A DNA stretch of 64,000 nt from an uncultured Prevotellaceae bacterium (GTDB taxonomy: Bacteria; Bacteroidota; Bacteroidia; Bacteroidales; Bacteroidaceae). Shown one piece after another: positions 37,201 through 45,016 of the stretch; within the stretch, counting starts at the first letter, position 1, and the number at the start of each line of letters is the position of its first letter. The DNA lies in assembly GCA_947169115.1 (NCBI GenBank), contig CAMVOK010000003.1, positions 91,688 to 155,687 on the forward strand, read 5' to 3'. The translations under genes were made by a program, and so were the position numbers. The notes below the pieces were generated by a model. It ran no database searches. It saw only the letters and a program-made list of their open reading frames with translations, and had not been told where the DNA came from.

Positions 37201-38477
37201 TAAGGATAAACGACTGTGGCATCTTTCAATTCTGCAGTTACGGTAATCGTGCAGTTTTCATCACCGATTGTACCAGTCGTAATGAAGTTGTAGTAGTTTG
37301 CACTGTAGCCAGTAGTCAGAGTCGAAGGTATATTAATTTCGGTGTTTGCTCCAACGGTAACAGTTTCGCTATTAACGATAGAGCTATTGACCACGAAGTT
37401 ATATGTAACCTCAACGGTGGAAGCAGGGGTGTTGATGGTAGCAGGATATACATACCATACGTTGTTTCCGCTGGTTCCGCTGACAGAACCCTCACCCCAG
37501 AATGAAAGGGGATTTCCTGCACCATTGTTGTCAACTCTTTTACCAGTCTTCGAAGCAAGATTCCAACCGAAATAACTGCCAGAACCACCGTTAGAATTAT
37601 AGAAGGCGAAAGAACCTGCATTTGACTGTGAAGAAGTTGTTGACAGAGCTGTGCCGTTACCTGGTGTTCCGCTATAACCAGCAACATAGTGCCCGTTTCC
37701 TAATTGTATTTGGTAAATGTCATCCGTGCCTGTAGAAATGAAACGTACAAGATATGCAGTATTCCCTTCTACCATTGCACCTTGGAAAGAGGCGGCTGTA
37801 ATGGCCGTTGATCCACGCATTAATTTTGAACCATCATCGTAAAGAGCTGATTCTCCGTTACGCACCTGAGTGAGAATATACCAATTGTTGTTGTCGTTGG
37901 CTGCGCTGGCTGCGTTTATGCTTTCGACCTTGTCACCTACAATGATGGTTGAACCTGTACCAAAGGAGGGTGTCCAGTCTACATAGCTGGGATCGTTTTC
38001 AACAGTGATCGTGAAAGATCCGCCATCACCCGCAGAAGCCTGAATGCGGCCACTATTACTACCGGAATATACAAAAGAAGAAGCCGAGGAGTTCACAACG
38101 AGGGTTCCGCCTGTTGCGACTACGACTGCTGATTCTCCGGCAGGAGTAACCGTAACCTCAGCACCAGAAGTCGGGCAATCCATAGAAAAACCTGTCACGA
38201 TGTATCCGTTTTCAACAGAAAGGGAATAAGTGCTGGATTGACTTGAACCAGGAGCCATGCGCCCATTATCGGTATTGATGTTGTTCGCTGAGGCAGTCAG
38301 GGTAACGACAGGCTTGCCTGCTTCGTTAGATTTCCACTGGTTAACCCATCCGGTTGCTACGGTACCACTTTTGTAGAATGTACCTGTACGATGGTCAAAC
38401 GTAATGGTGTACGTTTCCGCCTTTACACCGCTCACACCTGCGAGTAGTGTACACAAAACAAGTAATAGTTTTTTCAT
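34248..38477 (-). CDS. Large secreted T9SS-type repeat protein
   Basis: This 1409-residue protein has a signal peptide (MKKLLLVLCTLLAGVSGVKA) and a type A T9SS sorting end (NNDVIYNLAGQRVTKAVRGIYVKNGKKVVVK, of which GIYVKNGKKVVVK is the key part), so it is probably released or anchored at the cell surface. The middle is built of duplicated modules. One begins VEVTYNFVVNSSIVNSETV near residue 360 and again VDVTYNLVVGGETVNTIV near 820; another has NYYLYSVxDxK followed by DFDxTNALAALxxYFxP, seen twice. Beta-trefoil-like segments (GKYLAAGMASNNK) suggest carbohydrate contact. No catalytic motif is recognisable; adhesion or glycan binding is the best guess. Confidence 0.85.
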   Translation of the reverse strand: MKKLLLVLCTLLAGVSGVKAETYTITFDHRTGTFYKSGTVATGWVNQWKSNEAGKPVVTLTASANNINTDNGRMAPGSSQSSTYSLSVENGYIVTGFSMDCPTSGAEVTVTPAGESAVVVATGGTLVVNSSASSFVYSGSNSGRIQASAGDGGSFTITVENDPSYVDWTPSFGTGSTIIVGDKVESINAASAANDNNNWYILTQVRNGESALYDDGSKLMRGSTAITAASFQGAMVEGNTAYLVRFISTGTDDIYQIQLGNGHYVAGYSGTPGNGTALSTTSSQSNAGSFAFYNSNGGSGSYFGWNLASKTGKRVDNNGAGNPLSFWGEGSVSGTSGNNVWYVYPATINTPASTVEVTYNFVVNSSIVNSETVTVGANTEINIPSTLTTGYSANYYNFITTGTIGDENCTITVTAELKDATVVYPYTAISNNKAYYIYTINQARGGLSTYTADGNTYLASSVKSGLSLSPKKFAIITYNDNYYLYSVEDAKFVTFSGSEATVASLETTITGTSDRITFSQTNAPLYEIKFDGSNSKIFNSTNSSSYPYGIVINSWGSSQSQWDDGCQYTIHEAEDFDPTNALAALDAYFNPSATVTYVISDATGVVYTSEAQPATVGATITELPAELQRPYCTYVVTSATMAAGSNTVNATVTYTLPFTVSANFTDATWYYATIRGSKYLRADESAKDGSGRYQTNTTNEKTDAYKWAFVGNPYNLSIINKAHEGKVLYAGDVPVMQEATPATDVKARWIVSSNSNGGFSVRSESGANLYINDAGNAGNLGYWNSSWGANDTGSNWTVAEVPAATVDVTYNLVVGGETVNTIVDEQVAANSDINIPASLTSGYSTLAYDFVTSGSIGTENTTITVTGTLKAGVITALSQLSNAKAYTLNTVRGSLGTDGTQMVSTNGTSYSASNFAIISYEDNYYLYSVADSKWVGNPTTINSVVNQPALTEDLSSVTAIAFDDALATAASPLFFMGMGSNGVNVSNYSTGIVVNDWTTRDDGNQYCIIEAADFDATNALAALEEYFHPAAEAQFNDAIAALQAINFGNGLGQYGLTGEYAVYTTLANDIVDGLEAQGYTADNLAMAQAMLANYALNMPTAGFYRIKGKTSGKYLAAGMASNNKFNMTDAEDLTTIFYFDGTKLVNASSGLYDGMTASAWAWVASDAASTVEFQDGLTNGGYGIKSATCNFYDNGDNTSSADRGNSVTITTSTNARYTSWALEEASAFTLNLNDAGDGKYYATLCVPFDAILNGATAYTMAVDGNYLAPTEVATIAAGTPVLVKSENIGAVVTLSDNYAAAPSTETALTGTYVEKTIDGTTDYVLGKNADAVGFYHWDSNTLAANRAYVAAETGYSVKGFAINWAGDADGIKAIENANNNDVIYNLAGQRVTKAVRGIYVKNGKKVVVK

Positions 38478-38720
38478 GTTTTGATAAAATTAGTTAATAA
38501 AAAGTTTGTTTTATTCGTTCTTAAATACATATCACGCCGTGAAGATACGGTTTTTGGGAGACTTGGCAAAATAAAAAAGGATTATTTTGCTCAAATTTCC
38601 CAAAATCGTGTTTAAAGGCAGGTTCTTTGAGGGAGTTTCTCAATCCCATTATTCAAAGTTCCCGGATTTTATGAGATATTGCGTTGTTTCACTCCGCGAT
38701 TCCTGTTGTACAGTGGTGCG

Positions 38721-39740
38721 TCACGAACGGGTGCGAAATTCTCCAGTAGCAACAAGGTACTCTGCAATCTGCACGGCATTGAGTGCGGCACCCTTCTTGA
38801 TCTGGTCACCTACGATCCAGAAGGTGAGCCCGTTGGGGTTGGCCAAGTCGCGACGGATGCGACCTACATAGACATCGTCCTTGCCGGCCAGGAAGAGGGG
38901 CATGGGATAGACCTTGTTGGCAGGGTCGTCCATGAGTTGTACACCCTCGCCCTCGCGAATGGCTTGGGCAAATTGTTCGGGACTGACGGGCTCTTCGGTC
39001 TCGGCCCAGATGGCCTCGGAATGACTGCGGAGACTGGGCACACGAACGCACATGGCTGAGCAAAGGGCATCGGTGTGCATGATTTTCTTGGTCTCGTTGA
39101 ACATCTTCATCTCCTCCTTGGTGTAACCATTATCGGTGAAGACGTCAATTTGGGGGATGACGTTGTAGGCCAACTGATAGGCAAACTTATCCACGGTGAC
39201 TGGCTGACCGCTGAGCACCTCGCGGTATTGCTGTTCCAGTTCAGCCATAGCAGCGGCTCCAGCACCGCTAGCTGCCTGATACGAAGCCACGTGGATGCGG
39301 CGGATGTGGCTGATGTTTTCCAGGCACTGCAGGGCTACTACCATCATGATGGTGGTGCAGTTGGGGTTGGCAATAATGTTGCGCGGACGGTTGAGGGCAT
39401 CCTCGGCGTTGCACTCGGGTACTACCAGGGGCACATCCTCGTCCATACGGAAAGCCGAAGAGTTGTCTATCATCACGGCACCATGCTTGGTGATGGTTTC
39501 GGCAAACTCTTTTGAGGTGCCGCCACCAGCACTGGTAAAGGCGATGTCCACGCCACGGAAGTCGTCGTTGTGCTGGAGGAGCTTGACTTCAATCTCCTTG
39601 CCACGGAAGGTATATTTCGTACCTGCGCTACGCTTCGATCCGAACAACAACAGTTCGTCGATGGGGAAGTTACGCTCGTCGAGCACTCTCAGAAATTCTT
39701 GTCCTACTGCGCCACTGGCGCCTACAATTGCTACTCGCAT
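38721..39740 (-). CDS. asd: Aspartate-semialdehyde dehydrogenase
   Basis: Catalyses the NADPH-dependent reduction of aspartyl phosphate to the semialdehyde, the branch point to lysine/diaminopimelate, threonine and methionine. The 339-residue protein begins [20 protein letters not shown] with the dinucleotide motif GASGAVG. It has the catalytic Cys in [12 protein letters not shown] (about residue 129) and the catalytic His in [15 protein letters not shown]. Length is normal. A TACCTTTG box on the minus strand (39828-39835) is its probable promoter. The 283-base gap upstream contains repeats of ACACGGATT type and nothing else recognisable. Confidence 0.97.
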   Translation of the reverse strand: MRVAIVGASGAVGQEFLRVLDERNFPIDELLLFGSKRSAGTKYTFRGKEIEVKLLQHNDDFRGVDIAFTSAGGGTSKEFAETITKHGAVMIDNSSAFRMDEDVPLVVPECNAEDALNRPRNIIANPNCTTIMMVVALQCLENISHIRRIHVASYQAASGAGAAAMAELEQQYREVLSGQPVTVDKFAYQLAYNVIPQIDVFTDNGYTKEEMKMFNETKKIMHTDALCSAMCVRVPSLRSHSEAIWAETEEPVSPEQFAQAIREGEGVQLMDDPANKVYPMPLFLAGKDDVYVGRIRRDLANPNGLTFWIVGDQIKKGAALNAVQIAEYLVATGEFRTRS

Positions 39741-40023
39741 ATTTATGAATTTTTTATAAAAACACGGATTCTATTTTGTAAGAACATTTGTAAGAACACA
39801 GATTACACGGATTTTTGTTTTCGTCTGCAAAGGTACAAATAAATTGATGATTAGGAGGTATAATTGGGAAATAAAATCATTTAAGTATAATCTAATAATT
39901 GCGATTCATCGAAACGACTTTTAACAACCTAATGATTATCAACATCGAAAAACACTAAAAAGACTAATGTCTTTCGTCTATTTCGTATTTTTAGATGTTC
40001 CCTTAACTCCTATTTATGTTCGG

Positions 40024-41283
40024 CTAATCGACTGAAGGATTGAGATTGCGGGCACGGAAAAACTGTCGGGTGACAAGAAGGTAGGTGAGTACGCCTACAA
40101 GATTAATTGCTGCCATGGTCCAGAATGCAGCCTCGTAACCGGCGAATTCAGCGATTATTCCTCCTCCGAGCATGCTCAGTCCCATGCCGATGTCCCAGGA
40201 TATGAGAAGGGTGGAGTTGGCCGTACCTCGCTGGTTGTTGCGTGCCACACTAATGACCATGTTCTGGAAGGCAGGCCATAGGTGGCCGTTGCCCAGTCCG
40301 ATGAGCAAGGCTGAGCCGTAGTAACCGATGAAGATTGAGCATTCTCGCACAGCGAGCGTAGCCCCTTTGGGTCGTCCGATTAGAGCATTGAACATTGAGG
40401 ATTGGGCAAGGGTGGGCATGAGGATGAAGAGGATGTATCCCACGAGGGAGACGCACATGCCTGTGGTGGCATTGTGGGTAAGTCGCCCTTGACGCAACGA
40501 GCGGGCACCAGAGAGGCGCGAGAGCATGAGGCCACTGGCCAGCAGCATGAAGTAGGTACCTGTGCCACTGGTGATACCCAAAGCCTCGCGGCTGTAGATG
40601 GCGAGGTAGTTGCTGAGAACACCGAAGCAGAAGCCGAAGGCTACCATGTTGATGCCCAATAACCATCCGCGTACCAGAAAGAAGCGGTCGAGAGACATGG
40701 GAGGTTTGTCTTTTGCCAGTTCGCGCTGGGGCAGTTGTATGGTGCTGTCCACCAGCAAACCGACGCTTGCCATGCCGAAAGCTATCCAGAAAAGCAGGTC
40801 GAAACTGTGTAGTTCCTTATAGAGGAAGACTCCGATGGAGGGAGCCAAGGCCATGGCCAGGTTGTTGCTGAGGCCGTAGTAGCCGATGCCCTCGGTACGG
40901 CGTGAGGATGGCAGTACGTCGATGGCTACGGTGGAGTTGGCCACGGTGAGCGCTCCGAACGGGCCGCCGTGGAGGGTGCGTACAAGGGCAAATACAAGTA
41001 GGGTTCCTGCTGCCAGATAGCCCAGAAAGAAGATGGTGAAGAGCAGGTAGCAGATTATCAGTACCCGTTTCCGGGGAAAGGTGTCAACAAAATATCCGCT
41101 GAAGGGACGGCATACGAGGGCTGTTATGGAAAAGAGGGAAAGCACGAGGCCGATGATGTCCTTGGTGGCATCGAAGTGGTCTGTCAGGTAGATGGGCAAC
41201 AGAGGGACGAACAAATAGAAAGCAGCAAACAACAGGAAGTTGGCTGCCATCACCTTACAGAAGTTTCGATTCCAAAGCCTCAT
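40024..41283 (-). CDS. Major facilitator superfamily transporter
   Basis: This 419-residue protein has twelve predicted membrane segments, beginning MRLWNRNFCKVMAANFLLFAAFYLFVPLLPIYL. The MFS loop 2-3 signature appears as SGYFVDTFPRKRVLI and the family helix as LVRTLHGGPFGALTVANSTVAIDVLP. It is most like drug- or sugar-efflux type carriers of Bacteroidetes; the substrate is unknown. It lies 31 bases downstream of topB on the same strand and is likely co-transcribed with it. Confidence 0.9.
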   Translation of the reverse strand: MRLWNRNFCKVMAANFLLFAAFYLFVPLLPIYLTDHFDATKDIIGLVLSLFSITALVCRPFSGYFVDTFPRKRVLIICYLLFTIFFLGYLAAGTLLVFALVRTLHGGPFGALTVANSTVAIDVLPSSRRTEGIGYYGLSNNLAMALAPSIGVFLYKELHSFDLLFWIAFGMASVGLLVDSTIQLPQRELAKDKPPMSLDRFFLVRGWLLGINMVAFGFCFGVLSNYLAIYSREALGITSGTGTYFMLLASGLMLSRLSGARSLRQGRLTHNATTGMCVSLVGYILFILMPTLAQSSMFNALIGRPKGATLAVRECSIFIGYYGSALLIGLGNGHLWPAFQNMVISVARNNQRGTANSTLLISWDIGMGLSMLGGGIIAEFAGYEAAFWTMAAINLVGVLTYLLVTRQFFRARNLNPSVD

Positions 41284-41314
41284 GGGAATTGAGAGTTATT
41301 GCTATGCAAGGAAA

Positions 41315-43237
41315 TTATGGTCTTGCCGTATTGTCTGCCATGACGGAAAGAACGAGGTCGGTGACCATCTGTTTCAGTTCGTCGATAAAATGTTTGGCTT
41401 CGTACTGGTGACTTTCTATTTGACGCAACTTGCGTTCCCACTGTCCCGTAAGTTCCGCACTCTTCAGGAGTTCGTTACGGATAAGTCCTATAAGTTCCAC
41501 GCCAGTAGGGGTGGCCCACAGATTCTTCTTTTCCTTGCAGATATAATGGCGACGGAAGAGTGTCTCGATGATGGCCGCACGGGTACTGGGTCGTCCGATG
41601 CCGTTCTCTTTCAGGGCATCGCGCAACTCATCGTCCTCCACAAATTTGCCGGCCGTCTCCATGGCTCGCAGCAAGGTGGCCTCGGTGTAAGGTTTCGGCG
41701 GAGTGGTCTGTTTCTCGGCCAAGTCGGGATAGTGAGGACCAGACTCGCCCTTCGTAAATTCAGGAAGGACTCCATCCTCAGAGCCCCCCTCTGTCTCCCC
41801 CGAGGGGGAGGAACTATCAGAGGCGTTTCCTCCCGCTCCTTCATCCTTCACTTTTAATCCTTCATCCTTCACCCACAATATACGCCATCCTGGGTCGGTA
41901 ATATGCTTGCCCGTAGCCTTAAACTGGATGTCGCCTACCTTGCCGAGTACGGTGGTAGTGTCGAACGTACATACGGGATAGAAAGCACCGATGAAACGGC
42001 GCACAATGAGGTCGTACACCTTAGCCTCCAACTCCGTCATGGCTTGGGCATACACCCCAGTGGGGATGATGGCATGGTGGTCTGTCACCTTTTTGTTATC
42101 AAAGACATTCTTGCTCTTAGCCAAAGGTTTACCCTTTATACGTTCCATATATCCGAAATAGTTACGCAAACCATTCATGATTTGCGGACATTTGGGATAG
42201 ACGTCGTCGGGTAGAAAGGTAGTATCTACGCGCGGATAAGTGGTGTATTTCTTCTCGTAGAGGCTCTGGATGAGTTGCAGGGTGAGGTCGGCCGAGAAAC
42301 CATACTTCTTGTTGCACTCCACCTGCAGGGAGGTGAGGTCGAATAGTCGCGGTGGTGCTTCAGTTCCCTTCTTTTTCTCCACCTTGGTGACCGTGAAAGG
42401 GAGTTCGCGCACAGCAGCCAAGGCGGCTTCACCCTCCTCGCGGGTAGCAAAAGACGCTGATCTCTTATCCCCCTTTTGTGGGGAAGTCTCTTCTTCCTCC
42501 GAGGTTTTTCCCGCTCTTTGGGAGGGGGCTGGGGGGAGGTAAGAGAACACTACATCCCTGTACTTCGTGGTCAGTACCCAGTAGGGAACGGGTACAAAGT
42601 TTTCTATCTCCTGCTGTCGGCGCACAATAAGTGCCAATGTGGGGGTCTGTACCCGTCCGATGGAGAGCACCTGCTTCTCCTGGGCCATCATATTCTGGTA
42701 TTTGAGTGTGTAGAGGCGTGTGGCATTCATGCCCAGTGTCCAGTCGCCAATGGCGCGGCTCAGTCCGGCCTCGTACAGACTCTGATAGTCCGTCTGGTCT
42801 TTTAGTTTGGCAAATCCATCGCGTATGGCATCCTCCGTCAGACTATTTATCCATAGTCGCTGTACGGGACATTTGGCTCCCGTCATCTGTATCACCCATC
42901 GCTGTATGAGTTCACCCTCTTGTCCGGCATCACCGCAGTTGATGATGCGTTCGGCACCGAGCATTAGTTTCTTAATGGTATTGAACTGTTTCTCTACCCC
43001 CTTGTCTGCCTTCAGCTTGATTCCGAAACGCTGGGGAATCATGGGCAACTGAGCCAAACTCCACGTCTTCCACATCGGACTGTACTCGTGGGGCTCCTTC
43101 AGTTCGCACAGATGACCAAACGTCCACGTCACCTGGTAACCGTTGCCTTCCATGTATCCGTCGTGACTCTGGTTGGCACCCAGTACGTGGGCAATATCCT
43201 TGCCCACCGATGGTTTCTCTGCTATACATACTATCAT
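41315..43237 (-). CDS. topB: DNA topoisomerase III (TopB) with two repeat-derived insertions
   Basis: A type IA topoisomerase that decatenates DNA by passing single strands. I start at ATG 43237, giving MIVCIAEKPSVGKDIAHVLG (TOPRIM) and 640 residues. The TOPRIM acidic motif lies in IINCGDAGQEGELIQRW. The active-site tyrosine region is YTTYPRVDTTFLPDDV. The domain ending TLLRAMETAGK...GIGRPSTRAAIIETL is canonical. Two low-complexity inserts, SYLPPAPSQRAGKTSEEEE near residue 245 and SSSPSGETEGGSEDG near residue 480, coincide with G-rich palindromic DNA. A TAACTTTG box on the minus strand (43246-43253) gives a very short leader. Confidence 0.95.
   Translation of the reverse strand: MIVCIAEKPSVGKDIAHVLGANQSHDGYMEGNGYQVTWTFGHLCELKEPHEYSPMWKTWSLAQLPMIPQRFGIKLKADKGVEKQFNTIKKLMLGAERIINCGDAGQEGELIQRWVIQMTGAKCPVQRLWINSLTEDAIRDGFAKLKDQTDYQSLYEAGLSRAIGDWTLGMNATRLYTLKYQNMMAQEKQVLSIGRVQTPTLALIVRRQQEIENFVPVPYWVLTTKYRDVVFSYLPPAPSQRAGKTSEEEETSPQKGDKRSASFATREEGEAALAAVRELPFTVTKVEKKKGTEAPPRLFDLTSLQVECNKKYGFSADLTLQLIQSLYEKKYTTYPRVDTTFLPDDVYPKCPQIMNGLRNYFGYMERIKGKPLAKSKNVFDNKKVTDHHAIIPTGVYAQAMTELEAKVYDLIVRRFIGAFYPVCTFDTTTVLGKVGDIQFKATGKHITDPGWRILWVKDEGLKVKDEGAGGNASDSSSPSGETEGGSEDGVLPEFTKGESGPHYPDLAEKQTTPPKPYTEATLLRAMETAGKFVEDDELRDALKENGIGRPSTRAAIIETLFRRHYICKEKKNLWATPTGVELIGLIRNELLKSAELTGQWERKLRQIESHQYEAKHFIDELKQMVTDLVLSVMADNTARP
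41784..41813 (-). repeat. G-rich palindromic element inside topB (second insertion)
   Basis: CCCCCTCTGTCTCCCCCGAG then GGGGAGGAAC on the plus strand; it encodes SSSPSGETEGG in frame. Directly beside it a 17-base direct repeat encodes VKDEGLKVKDEG (about 41840-41875). Confidence 0.75.
42463..42543 (-). repeat. G-rich palindromic element inside topB (first insertion)
   Basis: CCCCCTTTTGTGGGGAAGTC and, 30 bases on, TTTGGGAGGGGGCTGGGGGG form a compound element that encodes LPPAPSQRAGKTSEEEETSP and the following QKGDKR in frame. These residues interrupt a region where related TopB proteins have a short loop. Confidence 0.7.
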
Positions 43238-43375
43238 ATCGGCCGCAAAGTTACGAAAAGTCGAGAGCATAAAAAACAAATGTGTCTGTTTTTTATGCCG
43301 AGACGGAGTAACTTAGCCAAATTATTGGCAGAGTTACATAAAATCGAGAGAAATGCCCAATGATTTACGTAAAAA

Positions 43376-44884
43376 TCACTGTGGCAGCGTTACGCTGAAA
43401 TGGGGGTTGTCGATGTGTGATTGATAGACGAGGGCTTTTAGTTCGGCCAGTTTCTCGGGATAGAGGCTGGCTACGTTGTAGTCTTCGTGGATGTCGGTGG
43501 CCAGGTCGTAAAGTTCAGAGACCCCTTTCTTCACAATAAGTTTCCAGTTGCCTTGGCGGACGGCAATCTGATTGGTTTCGTTAAACTCCCAGTACAGATA
43601 GTCGTGCGAGACCTGTTTATCGTCGCGTCCTTCCAGGGTGGGCAAGAAAGATATGCCGTCGAAGTGGTCGCTATCGCCCAGGCGGGGATTGCGGTACTTG
43701 CTGATGTAGTCCTGTTCGCCAATGATGTCGCAGAAGGTGGGCATGATGTCGTAGAAAGCAATCGGATGGTTGTTTTTGACGCCTGCCTGTACGTGCCCCG
43801 GCCAACGCACGATGAAGGGGATGCGTATGCCGCCCTCGTGGCACGAGCGTTTCAGTCCCTTCAGTACACCGTCGCGATTGAAAAATGTGGGGTCGGCACC
43901 GCCTTCCTCGTGAGGACCGTTGTCACTGGTGAAGATGAGGATGGTGTTGTCGGCCATGCCCTTACGTTCCAACAAGTCCATAATCTCACCCACGTAGGCA
44001 TCCAGACGAGTAATCATGGCAGCAAACTGGGCATGGACGTTGCCGATGGCATGGTACCAACTGCCGTCTTCGCCACGGAAGCGCTTGTCCTCGCAGAACT
44101 TTGCCTTATAGGCCAGGAGAATGCTGTCCTCGGGCTGGACAAGTTCGGCATGGGGGATGGTGTAGGTCAGTAGTCCGTAGAATGGTTGCTTGCCGTCCTG
44201 GCTCTCAATCCATTCCATGGCCTTACGATGGATGACATCAGCACTGTATTCGGGACGATTGTAGTAGTCGTCGCCGAAGAAACTATGTTGGATGTTGCCC
44301 TGCTGTATGTCGCGTGACACCCCTTTGTCGCCGTCGCGTCGGCTATATTTGTTCAGGAAGTTGGGGTAGTAGGAGTGAGCCTCGAACTGGCAGATGTAGC
44401 CATAGAACTCATCAATACCACGTTTTTCGGGTGTGGAAATGCTGCCCTCGTAGCCACCGGCCCATTTGCCAAACTGAGCCGTGGTGTAGCCGTTCTGTTT
44501 CATGATTTCGGGCAGTACCACATGAGCCGTGTCCAGGGGGTGTTGGCCCACCACGGCATAATCCGTGTTGCCGTTGTAGGAGACAGCCCCTGAACGGTAC
44601 TCCTTGTTGCCGCGAATCTCGCAGTGTCCCGTATGTTGCCCGGTCATTAGGGAGGCTCGGGAGGGAGCCGATACTGGGCTGCCGGCGTAGGCTTGCATGA
44701 ACTGCATGCCTTGGGCAGCCATGCGGTCGATGTTGGGCGTAGAGATGTATTGCTGACCATAGCAGGCAAGATCGCCCCATCCCATGTCGTCGCAAAGGAT
44801 GAAGATGATGTTGGGTTGCCGGGTTTGTGCACCGGCTACGGCAGGTGCCATGGTGAGGCTATAAAGGAGCTGTTTGATATTCAT
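43376..44884 (-). CDS. Secreted serine-type S1 sulfatase
   Basis: S1 sulfatases remove sulfate esters from glycans or aryl groups. I start at ATG 44884, giving a signal peptide (MNIKQLLYSLTMAPAVAGAQ) and 502 residues. Metal-binding Asp-Asp is in IIFILCDDMGWGD. The modification site is SAPSRASLMTG with Ser72, so maturation to formylglycine needs an anSME-type radical enzyme, not seen in this window. TSDNGPHEEGG and DFxATDIHED-like phrases complete the fold. Close relatives are called arylsulfatase or N-acetylgalactosamine sulfatase; the substrate is undecided. The promoter box TATCTTTG (minus, 44916-44923) lies about 30 bases upstream. Confidence 0.93.
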   Translation of the reverse strand: MNIKQLLYSLTMAPAVAGAQTRQPNIIFILCDDMGWGDLACYGQQYISTPNIDRMAAQGMQFMQAYAGSPVSAPSRASLMTGQHTGHCEIRGNKEYRSGAVSYNGNTDYAVVGQHPLDTAHVVLPEIMKQNGYTTAQFGKWAGGYEGSISTPEKRGIDEFYGYICQFEAHSYYPNFLNKYSRRDGDKGVSRDIQQGNIQHSFFGDDYYNRPEYSADVIHRKAMEWIESQDGKQPFYGLLTYTIPHAELVQPEDSILLAYKAKFCEDKRFRGEDGSWYHAIGNVHAQFAAMITRLDAYVGEIMDLLERKGMADNTILIFTSDNGPHEEGGADPTFFNRDGVLKGLKRSCHEGGIRIPFIVRWPGHVQAGVKNNHPIAFYDIMPTFCDIIGEQDYISKYRNPRLGDSDHFDGISFLPTLEGRDDKQVSHDYLYWEFNETNQIAVRQGNWKLIVKKGVSELYDLATDIHEDYNVASLYPEKLAELKALVYQSHIDNPHFSVTLPQ

Positions 44885-45016
44885 GGTTCCGATTAAAATA
44901 TGGTTATTGTGCGTACAAAGATACAAATAATTATATAAATATCAAATAAAACGGGGGCGCGTGCGTTAATTATATTTAGAGTGTGGAAAGGATGAGAAAT
45001 GGAAAAAGAGAGTTAG

